DNA of 64,000 nucleotides from Pimelobacter simplex. GTDB lineage: Bacteria; Actinomycetota; Actinomycetes; Propionibacteriales; Nocardioidaceae. The translations under genes and the position numbers were made by a program. Shown piece after piece: positions 56,207 through 64,000 of the stretch. How positions within the stretch are numbered: the first letter of the stretch is position 1; every line of letters starts with the position of its first letter. The notes under the pieces were generated by a model. That model worked only from the letters and a program-made list of their open reading frames with translations. It searched no databases and was not told where the DNA came from. Where the stretch lies: contig JADCLI010000019.1 in NCBI GenBank assembly GCA_016803235.1, positions 1 to 64,000 of the forward strand. The letters are read 5' to 3'.

Positions 56207-57805
56207 TCACTTGGTCAGGTACGTGTCGTAGAACAGCGGCTCGCCGCGCTTCGACTCGCCGATGTCGTGGACCTGGGTGCTGCTCGCGTCCTGCGGCAGG
56301 GTGATCGCGATCTCCAGCAGGAAGGAGCCCTTCAGCAGCTGCTCGTTGAGGGCGGTGTAGTCGCTCGGGTCGACGTCGCCGGCCCGCTGCTTCCAGACCT
56401 TCTCCGCGGCCGCCTTGTAGTCGGCGTCCACGTACAGCGAGGCGTTGTGATCGGCGTTGAAGGGGTACGCCGAGACCGCGAGCGTCGACGGCGTGTAGTG
56501 CGCGTAGCCGTGGCTGAGGATCCACAGGCCTTCGAACTTCGCGCCGATCAGCTGCTGGATCACCTGCGCCTGCTCCTGCGGGTCGAGCTCGACCTCGATG
56601 CCGACCTTCGCCAGGTCCGCCTGCACGATCTGCGCGATGCCGCCGTAGATCGGGTTCTCCGCCGGGTAGGTCAGCGGGAGCTTCGGGATCTCGACGCCGT
56701 CGGCCTTCGCCTCGTCGACGAGGGCCTTGGCCTGGTCGAGGTCGTAGTCGTAGGTGGCGTTGGACTTCTCGTCGTACGCCGGCGAGTAGCTCGGCCACGG
56801 CAGGCTGATCGGCACGCCGGCACCGCGCAGCACCTCGTCGACGACGCGCTCGCGGTCGAGCGCGTACGCGATCGCCTGGCGCACTCGAACGTCGGACAGC
56901 GCCGGGTTGGTCACGTTCGTGCCGACGTACACCTGGCCCTCCGCGCCGTCCCACTGGTTGACGTGGAACGCCTCGTCCTTGCCGAGGCTCTCGAAGTCGC
57001 GGTACGACGCACCGAGGATGAGGTCGAGCTGGTGGGCGCGCAGCTGGGCCACCTGCGCCTGCGGGTCCGGGATGACGCTGACGTCGATGCCGTCGAGGGA
57101 CGGCTTGCCGCGCCAGTAGTCGTCGTTGCGGGTGAAGCTGATCGTGGCGCCGGGGCTCCAGCTCTCGAACTCGAACGCCCCGGTGCCGACGAACGCCTTG
57201 CCCTCCCGGAGCTGGTCGATCGACTCGGAGTCGATGATCGGAAGCATGTCGAGCAGGTCGAACACGTTGCTCAGCGGGTGCGCGAAGGTCAGCGTGATCG
57301 CGTGCTCGTCGCTGGTGTCGAAGCCGGTGATCGCGGCAGCGGTGCGCTGCAGCTGTACGGTCCACACCGGGTCGGCCCAGGTCCTGATGCTGAACTCGAC
57401 GTCCTTGCTCGTGAACGGGCGACCGGAGTGGAACGTCACGTCGTCACGCAGCTGCAGCGTCAGCTGGGTGCCGTCCTGCGACAGCTCCCACGACGTCGCC
57501 AGCGACGGCTGCGGCTCGAGCTCGTCGAGCGGGTAGTCGATCAGCGAGTCGTAGACGCTGCCGATCAGCAGGTTGATGGAGTCGCTGGAGTTCGTGAAGA
57601 TCCGCGCCGGGATGATGTCGTTGAGGGCGCCGACGCGCAGCGTGCCGCCCTCCTGGCGCTCACCGGAGCTCGACTTCAGCTCGTCGACGGCCGACGAGCA
57701 GGCAGTCGCCGCCAGCAGCGTGGTCGCGGCGAGCAGCGCGGCCGCCAGGCGTCGGACTCGGCGGCGGGGGCGTCGGCGCGGATGGGCGGGGGCAGAGCTG
57801 GACAC
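56207..57805 (-). CDS. Solute-binding lipoprotein (SBP family 5)
   Basis: The product has 532 residues from a GTG at 57805 (AAAGGAA 7 bases upstream). A twin-arginine-like basic start (RRRPRRRVRRLAAALL) leads to the lipobox ATACSS near residue 36. The family 5 domain is clear from GGTLRVGALNDI, PLDELEPQPSLATSWELSQDG, LTLQLRDDVTFHSGRPFTSKDV and AIAYALDRERVV. It would deliver a peptide-like or other organic ligand, here probably a sulfur compound given its genetic partners. It is the first gene of the operon. Confidence 0.93.
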   Translation of the reverse strand: MSSSAPAHPRRRPRRRVRRLAAALLAATTLLAATACSSAVDELKSSSGERQEGGTLRVGALNDIIPARIFTNSSDSINLLIGSVYDSLIDYPLDELEPQPSLATSWELSQDGTQLTLQLRDDVTFHSGRPFTSKDVEFSIRTWADPVWTVQLQRTAAAITGFDTSDEHAITLTFAHPLSNVFDLLDMLPIIDSESIDQLREGKAFVGTGAFEFESWSPGATISFTRNDDYWRGKPSLDGIDVSVIPDPQAQVAQLRAHQLDLILGASYRDFESLGKDEAFHVNQWDGAEGQVYVGTNVTNPALSDVRVRQAIAYALDRERVVDEVLRGAGVPISLPWPSYSPAYDEKSNATYDYDLDQAKALVDEAKADGVEIPKLPLTYPAENPIYGGIAQIVQADLAKVGIEVELDPQEQAQVIQQLIGAKFEGLWILSHGYAHYTPSTLAVSAYPFNADHNASLYVDADYKAAAEKVWKQRAGDVDPSDYTALNEQLLKGSFLLEIAITLPQDASSTQVHDIGESKRGEPLFYDTYLTK

Positions 57806-57853
57806 AGGTGTTCCTTTCGCAGGGTGCGGGAGGTCCGAGAGGGGTGAGGGTGG

Positions 57854-58939
57854 TCAGGCGCCGGGTCGACACGCGCCGTCCGCCTCGACACCGGTGAGCT
57901 CGACACAGGCGAGCGGGTCGTCGAGGACGGGACCGAGGGCGACGGTGCAGGCGCTGATCGCCTGGATGTCGCTGCCGAAGCGGGTGAACGACACGGGGAC
58001 CCGGTGGTCGAGGGCGGTGTGCTCCTCGTAGGCCGTGACGATGACGTCGAGCAGGCCGGGGTCACCGGTGAAGGCCTGGCCGACCAGGACCACCTGGTCG
58101 GGGGAGAGCATGTCGCGCACCGAGCCGGCCATCGCGCCGAGGGCACCGGCCCGCTCCACGGCAGGCAGTACGTCGACCGCCACCGCCAGGCAGCCGGAGC
58201 GGCCGCAGGTGCACGGGACGTCCGCACCGGTGGGGAAGTGGGTGAGGCTGGCGGCCCGGGTGACGTCGGTCTGCACGCCGCGGTCGACCGCGACCGACCA
58301 GCCGAAGGTGTCGCGGGCGTACAGGTAGAGCGTGAGACCACCGGTGCTGCCGCGTCCCTGGCGCCGGTGCAGGAACTCGGCCGCCGCCACAGCGGAGATG
58401 TGGTCGCCGGTGCGCACCGGGAGACCGGTGAGCTCGTGCAGCTCGGTCTCGCGCTCGCTCGGGACCAGGCCGATCTCCCGCCAGGGCGCGACCAGACCGG
58501 CCGCGAGCGGCACCCGGCCGGGGTGGGAGCCGAGCAGCGTCGCGGCCTCGCGGCTGAGCTGCTCGAGGTCGGGCTCGGCTCCGAGCGGGCGGCGTACGGT
58601 CGTCGAGGCGAGGACGCGTCCGGTGAGGTCGCCGAGCGCGACGGTGGCGATCCGGCGCCCGACGTGGACGCCGATGGTGACGTAGTGGTCGGCGTCGATC
58701 TCGACGGGGACGCCGGGCCGGCCGGTCGCGCCGGGCCGGGCCAGGTCGGGTCGCTCGCGGAGCAGGCCGCGCTCGACGAGCAGGGCGGCGGTGCGCCCGA
58801 CGGTGGCGATGCTCAGGCCGGTGGCGGCGGCGATCTCGTCGCGCGAGGCGCGGCCCGCGGTGCGGACCTGCTCGAGGACCTGGGTCGGCGTGGAGCTGAA
58901 CCGGCCGCGGGACACGGTGATGATCGGTGAGCGTGTCAT
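57854..58939 (-). CDS. ROK-family transcriptional repressor
   Basis: The product has 361 residues. A winged-helix N-terminus (ILEQVRTAGRASRDEIAAATGLSIATVGRTAALL type) is joined to a ROK domain with the zinc motif CTCGRSGC. The ATP-binding D-x-GGT motif is replaced (VTIGVHVGRRIATVAL), so sugar-kinase activity is unlikely and a ligand-sensing repressor is likely. It is 48 bases upstream of the importer operon, same strand, and divergent from the dioxygenase; it probably regulates both. Confidence 0.88.
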   Translation of the reverse strand: MTRSPIITVSRGRFSSTPTQVLEQVRTAGRASRDEIAAATGLSIATVGRTAALLVERGLLRERPDLARPGATGRPGVPVEIDADHYVTIGVHVGRRIATVALGDLTGRVLASTTVRRPLGAEPDLEQLSREAATLLGSHPGRVPLAAGLVAPWREIGLVPSERETELHELTGLPVRTGDHISAVAAAEFLHRRQGRGSTGGLTLYLYARDTFGWSVAVDRGVQTDVTRAASLTHFPTGADVPCTCGRSGCLAVAVDVLPAVERAGALGAMAGSVRDMLSPDQVVLVGQAFTGDPGLLDVIVTAYEEHTALDHRVPVSFTRFGSDIQAISACTVALGPVLDDPLACVELTGVEADGACRPGA

Positions 58940-58981
58940 GCCGTGCCTCCTGTCCCGGTCGCCGATCTGGAATGTCTATCA

Positions 58982-59003
58982 ATCTACTCGACAAACTGTA
59001 GAT
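58982..59003. promoter_or_regulatory. Inverted repeat in the ROK/dioxygenase divergent promoter
   Basis: ATCTAC and GTAGAT are perfect 6-base arms with 10 bases between, in the most AT-rich part of the 224-base spacer 58940-59163. It is the best candidate for the ROK operator and overlaps likely promoter elements in both directions. Confidence 0.45.
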
Positions 59004-59163
59004 CACGACGGAGGGTGCCGTGCAACCGTGTCCCGGGATCCGGGCGGGTTCGGCTCACGGTGAGCGAAAGCCTTGTCCGACGCGGGTTTCCTCCCCACCG
59101 TTGGGCCTCGTTCGATCCCTGGTGACCCCCAGGGAGTTCCCCAGCGACCCGAAGGACGCCCTC

Positions 59164-60102
59164 ATGACCATCAGCCTCGACCGCGAGACCGCCGCTCCCA
59201 CGACCATCACGGTGAGCAAGCTGGGCAGCCGGATCGGCGCCCGCATCGACGGCGTCCGCCTCGGTGGCGACCTCGCTCCGGAGACCGTCGCCGACATCCG
59301 GGCGGCGATCAACGAGCACAAGGTCGTCTTCTTCCGCGGCCAGGACCACCTCGACGACGACGGGCAGATCGCGTTCGGTGAGCTGCTCGGCCCGCTCACC
59401 ACCGCCCACCCGACCGTCAACACGGGCAGCGCCCGCGTGCTCGCCCTCAAGGCCACCCAGGGCATGGCCGCCAACTCCTGGCACACCGACGTGACCTTCG
59501 TGGACCGGGTGCCGGCGTTCTCGGTCCTGCGCGGTGTCACCATCCCGGCGTACGGCGGCAGCACGGTCTGGGCCAACACGGTGACCGCGTACGAGACGCT
59601 CCCGCCCCAGCTCAAGGCGCTCGTCGACGACCTGTGGGCCGTGCACACCAACGACTACGACTACGCCAACCACTACACCGAGGAGGGGGAGGCGAACACC
59701 CAGTTCAGCCGCGCCGAGTTCGCCTCGACGGTCTACCAGACCGAGCACCCGGTGGTCCGGGTCCACCCGGAGACCGGCGAGCGGTCGCTGCTGCTGGGCC
59801 ACTTCGTGAAGAACTTCGTCGGCTTCAACTCCAAGGAGTCCTCGACCCTCTTCAACCTGCTGCAGGACCGTGTCACCAAGCTCGAGAACACCGTCCGCTG
59901 GACGTGGGAGCAGGGCGACGTCGCGATCTGGGACAACCGCGCCACCCAGCACTACGCCACCGCCGACTTCGACACCCAGCTGCGCGAGGTACGCCGGATC
60001 ACCGTGCAGGGCCCCGTCCCGGTCTCGATCGACGGCCGCGAGAGCCGGGTGCTGCAGGGCTCGGCCGACGTCTACAACCGGCTCGACGAGCTCATCCGCT
60101 GA
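59164..60102 (+). CDS. TauD/TfdA family alpha-ketoglutarate-dependent dioxygenase
   Basis: The product has 312 residues from the ATG at 59164. The iron facial triad is visible: His107 and Asp109 in NSWHTDVTF and His263 in [11 protein letters not shown]; the ketoglutarate-binding Arg is in [11 protein letters not shown]. The stretch [18 protein letters not shown] is typical of TauD and AtsK. Such enzymes release sulfite or sulfate from taurine, alkylsulfonates or alkyl sulfates. Together with the sulfatase and FGE genes across the ROK gene this supports a sulfur-scavenging island; taurine versus alkyl sulfate is not decided. Confidence 0.92.
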   Translation: MTISLDRETAAPTTITVSKLGSRIGARIDGVRLGGDLAPETVADIRAAINEHKVVFFRGQDHLDDDGQIAFGELLGPLTTAHPTVNTGSARVLALKATQGMAANSWHTDVTFVDRVPAFSVLRGVTIPAYGGSTVWANTVTAYETLPPQLKALVDDLWAVHTNDYDYANHYTEEGEANTQFSRAEFASTVYQTEHPVVRVHPETGERSLLLGHFVKNFVGFNSKESSTLFNLLQDRVTKLENTVRWTWEQGDVAIWDNRATQHYATADFDTQLREVRRITVQGPVPVSIDGRESRVLQGSADVYNRLDELIR

Positions 60103-60139
60103 GTGCCACGCGTCGGCGGCCGGGCGTAGCGTCGGTGGC

Positions 60140-60643
60140 ATGACTCCTGCCGACCTGCTGACCGACGCCTTCTCCCGTGTCCTCGGCGTCGTCGAGTCCG
60201 TCCTCGACGGCGCCGACGACGCCCTCCTCGTGCAGCGCCCGGGTCCGGACGCCAACAGCATCGCCTGGCTGGTCTGGCACCTGACCCGGGTGCAGGACGA
60301 CCACGTGGCCCACGTCGCCGGCACCGGCCAGGTCTGGACCGACGACGGGTACGCCGACCGGTTCGCCCTGCCGCTCGACCCGCGCGACATCGGCTACGGC
60401 CACACCAGCGAGCAGGTCGGGTCGGTCGTCGCGCCGGCCGGGCTGCTGCTCGACTACTACCGCGCCACCCACGCCCGCACGCTCGGCTACGTGGCAGCGC
60501 TGAGCGGCGACGACCTCGACCGGGTCGTCGACACCCGCTGGGACCCGCCGGTCACCCTGGGCGTCCGGCTGGTCAGCGTGCTCGACGACTGCGCGCAGCA
60601 CGCCGGGCAGGCGGCGTACGTGAAGGGGCTGCTGCAGGGCTAG
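60140..60643 (+). CDS. DinB/DUF664-like protein
   Basis: The product has 167 residues. The DinB four-helix pattern shows in PGPDANSIAWLVWHLTRVQDDHVAHVAG and in VSVLDDCAQHAGQAAYVKGLL, which hold the metal-binding His residues (one near residue 46, one near residue 154). DUF664 members are possible mycothiol-dependent enzymes. It starts 37 bases after the dioxygenase. Its stop overlaps the stop of the convergent nitronate monooxygenase gene by 4 bases. Confidence 0.8.
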   Translation: MTPADLLTDAFSRVLGVVESVLDGADDALLVQRPGPDANSIAWLVWHLTRVQDDHVAHVAGTGQVWTDDGYADRFALPLDPRDIGYGHTSEQVGSVVAPAGLLLDYYRATHARTLGYVAALSGDDLDRVVDTRWDPPVTLGVRLVSVLDDCAQHAGQAAYVKGLLQG

Positions 60644-61674
60644 AGCGCCGCAGCCAGCTCCCGCACGATCTCCCCGGCCGACCGCTCCTCGGCGCTGCGC
60701 CAGCCCGTGCCGGCCCACAGGTGCAGCCGGTGCGGATCGCCCCTCAGCGCGGCGGTCCGGCGCAGGTCGCGGGTCAGGTGGTGCAGCTCCGGGTACCCGT
60801 ACGGCGCCCCGGCGCCGTGCCGCTCGGCGAACCCGTTGCGCAGTGCCCGCGCGGGCCGACCGGTGAAGGCATGGGTGACGGCGGTCGTGGTGAAGGCGGG
60901 ATCGGTGAGCGCGGCGCGGTGGGTGGGCGTCGTACCGGCCTCGGTGGCGCGGAGCAGCAGCGTGCCGACGGCGACCGCCTCGGCGCCGGCTGCGACGAGG
61001 TCGCGTACGTCGACCGGCCCGGACACCCCGCCGGCCGCGACGAGCGGCAGCCGGGTCACCGCTGCCACGGCGCGGACCACGTCGGCGGTGGCGGCGTCGG
61101 TGATCGTGCGTCGCGGGTCGAAGGTGCCGTTGTGCCCGCCGGCGGCAGGACCCTGCACGACCAGGCCGTCGACGCCGGCGTCCTCGGCGGCACGGGCCTC
61201 CTCGGGCGTGGTCACCGTCGCCAGCACCCGCGAGCCGGCGGCCTGCAGGGCCGCGATGTCGGCGCGGTCGGGGAGGCCGAAGGTCAGCGACACCACCGGC
61301 ACCGGGTGCGCCACGAGCAGCGCGACCTTCTCCCGCCACGCGTCGTCGTCGTGGCGCGGCTCGGCGGGGAGCTCGGCGCCGAGGGCATCGGCCTCGGGCC
61401 GGATCGCCTCCCGGTAGGCCCGGTAGGCCTCCGGCGGGATCTCCCCGGACTGGGGCACGAACAGGTTCACCCCGAAGGACGGCCCGGCCGCGTGCGCCGC
61501 GGCGAGCCGGTCGGCGAACGTCTCGGCCGACAGGTAGCCGGCCGGCAGGAACGCGAACCCACCGGCGGCGCTCACCGCCGCGGCGAGCGCGGGCGTCGAC
61601 GGTCCGCCCGCCATGGGCGCGGCCGCGAGCGGGAGGTCGGACTGGAGGAGGGGCGCCGCCGTCACGCCACCCAT
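60640..61674 (-). CDS. Nitronate monooxygenase-like FMN enzyme
   Basis: The product has 344 residues (ATG at 61674; the GTG at 61665 is an alternative). A TIM-barrel of the 2-nitropropane dioxygenase family is recognised from PLAAAPMAGGPSTPALAAAVSAAGGFAFLPAGYL, GPAAGGHNGTFD with the catalytic-type His, LPLVAAGGVSG and AVAVGTLLL. It oxidises alkyl nitronates with FMN. It is divergent from an MFS gene 54 bases away. Confidence 0.9.
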   Translation of the reverse strand: MGGVTAAPLLQSDLPLAAAPMAGGPSTPALAAAVSAAGGFAFLPAGYLSAETFADRLAAAHAAGPSFGVNLFVPQSGEIPPEAYRAYREAIRPEADALGAELPAEPRHDDDAWREKVALLVAHPVPVVSLTFGLPDRADIAALQAAGSRVLATVTTPEEARAAEDAGVDGLVVQGPAAGGHNGTFDPRRTITDAATADVVRAVAAVTRLPLVAAGGVSGPVDVRDLVAAGAEAVAVGTLLLRATEAGTTPTHRAALTDPAFTTTAVTHAFTGRPARALRNGFAERHGAGAPYGYPELHHLTRDLRRTAALRGDPHRLHLWAGTGWRSAEERSAGEIVRELAAAL

Positions 61675-61728
61675 CGTGCCGCACCCACCCACGGGCCACC
61701 GGTGGCCGTGCCCGAGAATGGCCCGGAC

Positions 61729-62925
61729 ATGACCGAGCGACCTGTGGACCCGCGCGCCCGCGTCGTCCTGGTCACGCTGTGCGTCACGGTGACCGTCGCG
61801 TACGGCGTCCTGTACTACTCGTTCACCGTCCTCGCCCCCGGCATCAGCGACGACACCGGCTGGTCGACGCCGGCCGTGACGACGGTCTTCTCGGCGGGCA
61901 CCCTGGTGGGCGCGCTCGTCGGCATCCTGACCGGCCGGGTGATCCAGCGCCGGGGGCCGCGGCTCGTGATGACGGCCGGCAGCCTGGTCGGCGCGCTCGC
62001 GGCGCTCGTCATCGCCGCGGCGCCCAACCTGCCGGTGTTCACGCTGGGGTGGCTGCTCGCGGGCGCGGCGGGTGCCGGCACCTTCTACCCGCCGGCGTTC
62101 GCCGCCCTCACCCGGTGGTACGGCGACCAACGGGTGCGCGCCATCACGACCCTGACCCTGGCCGCGGCCTTCTCCTCGACGATCTTCGCCCCGCTGATCG
62201 CCTTCCTCGACGCGGAGTGGGGCTGGCGGACGGCGTACGTCGTGCTCGGCGCGATCATGCTCGTCCTCACTGCACCCGCGCACGCGGTGGTGCTGCGCCT
62301 GCCCTGGCAGCCGGCTGCGGCCGAGCACGGCACCCACGAGCGCTCGCGCAGCGACCGGGAGGTCATCGCCAGTCGCACCTTCGTGCTGGTCGCGGTCTCC
62401 GGCGCCCTGACCACCCTGGTCATGTTCGCCTCGCTCGTCCACCTGGTGCCGCTGCTCCTCGACCGCGGGATGAGCGTCCAGCTCGCCGCGTGGGCGCTCG
62501 GGCTCAGTGGCGCCGGCCAGGTCGTCGGCCGGTTGCTGTACGCCGCCCTCGAGCGCCGGCTCTCGCCGAACCCGCGGGCGGCCCTGGTCATGGTGCTGCT
62601 CGCGGCGATGGTCCTGGCGCTCGGCGTCGTGCCGGGACCGGTGCCGCTGCTGATCGCGATCGCGGTGCTGGCCGGAGCCGCCCGCGGCCTGTTCACCCTC
62701 GTCGGGGCGACCGTGGTCGGCGACCACTGGGGGCCGGAGCGGTACGCCGCCCTCAACGGTGTCTACAACGCGCCCGTGGGCGTGGCCGCGGCCCTGGCTC
62801 CCGCCGTCGGTGCCGCACTGATCGCCTGGACCGGCAGTGTCACCGGGCTCTTCCTCGTCCTGGCCGCGCTGGGGGTGCTCGGTGCCGGGCTCGCCGCGGT
62901 CGCCGGAACCCCCGACCGCGGGTAG
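61729..62925 (+). CDS. MFS transporter (second)
   Basis: The product has 398 residues with twelve hydrophobic segments. The loop GRVIQRRGPRLVMTAG is the MFS motif A, and FAALTRWYGDQRVRA lies before the fifth helix. The pattern YYSFTVLAPGISDDTGWSTP resembles oxalate/formate- or monocarboxylate-type MFS members. The substrate is unknown. It starts just upstream of the nitronate monooxygenase gene on the opposite strand. Confidence 0.88.
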   Translation: MTERPVDPRARVVLVTLCVTVTVAYGVLYYSFTVLAPGISDDTGWSTPAVTTVFSAGTLVGALVGILTGRVIQRRGPRLVMTAGSLVGALAALVIAAAPNLPVFTLGWLLAGAAGAGTFYPPAFAALTRWYGDQRVRAITTLTLAAAFSSTIFAPLIAFLDAEWGWRTAYVVLGAIMLVLTAPAHAVVLRLPWQPAAAEHGTHERSRSDREVIASRTFVLVAVSGALTTLVMFASLVHLVPLLLDRGMSVQLAAWALGLSGAGQVVGRLLYAALERRLSPNPRAALVMVLLAAMVLALGVVPGPVPLLIAIAVLAGAARGLFTLVGATVVGDHWGPERYAALNGVYNAPVGVAAALAPAVGAALIAWTGSVTGLFLVLAALGVLGAGLAAVAGTPDRG

Positions 62926-63063
62926 CGGCGCTCGCGGTGCCTCGGCCTGCGGACCGCCGAGGCGCGGGGTTGGAGGAACGCTGATGTTTATCGACGCGTA
63001 CGATGTGACCGCGTTCACTCGGCCGGCCCGGTGCCGGTTTGCGAGAGGCATTGCCAGATCCGG

Positions 63064-63117
63064 TTGACAGATCGGTAAACAGTGCTGTTTCTTATACCCG
63101 CGAGTAGTCGTACTCGC
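63064..63117 (+). promoter_or_regulatory. Promoter and palindromes upstream of the DUF6801-like gene
   Basis: TTGACA at 63064-63069 is a perfect -35 hexamer; a TTATAC at 63092-63097 is a possible -10 but lies too far (22 bases). Between them is the palindrome AAACAG-TG-CTGTTT (63077-63090), and a perfect hairpin GCGAGTA-GTCG-TACTCGC follows at 63100-63117. The block lies 32 bases upstream of the GTG at 63149 and looks like a regulated promoter. Confidence 0.45.
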
Positions 63118-63148
63118 CAGTAGCAGATCCTTGGGAGGGGATGAGCGC

Positions 63149-64000
63149 GTGGTGGTTCGTGCTGTGCGACCGAAGCTGGTCCGGCGGGTCCCGGTGGTCG
63201 TCGGCGTGGCGGCCCTCGCGCTGCTCGGCGCTCCGCTCCCGACGGCCGGCGCCGACCTCGGTCCCGACCAGGAGATCAGCGTCAGCGGCGTCGAGTACGC
63301 CTGCAAGGCCAAGAACTCCGTGATCGATGCGACGGTCGGCGGTCCGCAGAAGTTCGTCGTCAACGCGCGCTCCACCGTGCCCTCCAGCTTCGACGGCGGC
63401 GAGACCATCCCCACCCTGCCCGCCTCGCTGGACCTGGTCATGCCCGTCGCGCTCATGGACAAGATCCGGATCCTGCCGACCAACGGCCCCACCGGCAAGG
63501 TCGAGCGCCTCGGCGGCAGCGCGACCTCGGATGTCCTGCTCGAGGGCGTGGCGAGCGGCGGCGCGAAGCAGACCGTCCAGCGGCCGGTGCAGGACCTGGC
63601 GGCTCCCATGCAGGCCGTCCCGGCGACGGGGTCGATGACGATCGCCGACGTCAACGGGAGCGTCGGCTCCTTCACCGCGCCGAGCATCGGCGGCGACGGG
63701 CTGGTCTACGTCTCGCTGCCGTTCTACTTCCAGATCCACGCCAAGCTCGACCCGCCCGTCCTGGGCTCGATCGCCGAGACCGACCTCGACTGCTACCGGC
63801 TGTCGGACACCGCTGCGCAGCGGGTGATCGGGACGATCGAGGTCGGCGCCGGCTGCAGCACCAGCGCCTGCCCGCTGCCCGCGGTCGACCGCTCGACGGA
63901 GCCGACCTGGGTCCAGCGGGTCCGGGGTGGCGGCACCGGCAACCCCGGCAACCCGGGCAACCCGGGCAACCCGGGCACACCCACGGACCCGGGCACGCCC
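63149..64000 (+). CDS. Secreted DUF6801-like protein, cut by the window edge
   Basis: The frame is open from the GTG at 63149 (GGAGGGG 8 bases upstream) to the last base, 284 codons with no stop. A signal peptide ends near AGA-DLGPD (about residue 35). The mature part contains EISVSGVEYACKAK, then about 200 residues of beta-like sequence with SLPFYFQIHAKLD and a Cys in ETDLDCYRL. It then enters a GNPGNPGNPGNPGTP low-complexity stretch near the edge. It is likely a wall- or surface-associated protein; the C-terminus, including any anchor, is outside the window. Confidence 0.75.
   Translation, partial: MVVRAVRPKLVRRVPVVVGVAALALLGAPLPTAGADLGPDQEISVSGVEYACKAKNSVIDATVGGPQKFVVNARSTVPSSFDGGETIPTLPASLDLVMPVALMDKIRILPTNGPTGKVERLGGSATSDVLLEGVASGGAKQTVQRPVQDLAAPMQAVPATGSMTIADVNGSVGSFTAPSIGGDGLVYVSLPFYFQIHAKLDPPVLGSIAETDLDCYRLSDTAAQRVIGTIEVGAGCSTSACPLPAVDRSTEPTWVQRVRGGGTGNPGNPGNPGNPGTPTDPGTP

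Noticed and set aside
63930..63984. GNPGNP repeat as a CRISPR-like or tandem DNA array
   Set aside because: It is an in-frame amino-acid repeat within a secreted protein. The unit is 9 bases without spacers.

Overview
The window is high-GC DNA that is almost completely coding, with many GTG starts, GTGA/ATGA stop-start overlaps and long antisense open frames. Together with LPXTG-type and DUF6801-like secreted proteins, two P450s and a kdpFABC-kdpDE locus, this points to the chromosome of an actinobacterium. A Nocardioides-like (Nocardioidaceae) host is my best guess, but it is an inference. I see no rRNA or tRNA genes, CRISPR array, transposase, integrase or phage genes. No gene-free stretch exceeds about 300 bases; the longest are 42620-42896 and 38009-38272, and both are described.

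Layout, 1-19 kb. A DesK/NarL-type two-component pair is followed by a nucleoside/guanine deaminase (58-2418, minus). Next come a secreted beta-propeller protein and an ankyrin lipoprotein built of two homologous halves (2563-4847), DUF1905 and DUF4184 proteins, and a hot-dog thioesterase. The complete high-affinity potassium locus kdpFABCDE follows (6497-14113, minus), including the tiny kdpF. After that are a pterin carbinolamine dehydratase, a short UvrA paralogue, a small membrane protein, and an ECF-like sigma factor with its own C-terminal zinc-binding anti-sigma-like motif.

Layout, 19-49 kb. A two-gene surface-protein pair (19231-21734, the second with an LPDTG anchor) is followed by a TetR regulator, a coupled LLM oxidoreductase/thioredoxin pair, a GH25 lysozyme lipoprotein, a NYN nuclease-like protein, an epimerase, exonuclease III, two tandem GH16 enzymes and an MFS transporter. 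Then come a phosphotransferase-like protein, a second two-component pair, a GH65 phosphorylase coupled to beta-phosphoglucomutase, a P450, a truncated haemoglobin, a large LAL regulator, a DrrAB-type exporter, a Dps-like ferritin, a P450-TetR operon and an ABC1/UbiB-family kinase.

Layout, 49-64 kb. The most coherent system is a predicted organosulfur-scavenging island (49259-60102). A minus-strand operon encodes a solute-binding lipoprotein, two permeases, a fused dual ATPase, a formylglycine-generating enzyme and a cytoplasmic sulfatase with the CSPTR activation motif. A ROK-type repressor lies upstream, divergent from a TauD/AtsK-like dioxygenase. The simplest reading is import of sulfate esters or peptides, maturation of the sulfatase by the formylglycine-generating enzyme, and oxidative release of sulfur by the dioxygenase. 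A DinB-like protein, a nitronate monooxygenase, an MFS transporter and a DUF6801-like secreted protein cut by the window edge close the region.

Unusual structure outside genes: several long fold-back sequences sit exactly between genes (4875, 14625, 26880, 34621, 45394, 51675). One pair of arms is repeated at 30265. Some supply stop codons, start codons or C-terminal codons to their neighbours. Several well-formed operator-like palindromes precede the Dps, globin, P450-TetR, MFS and DUF6801-like genes.
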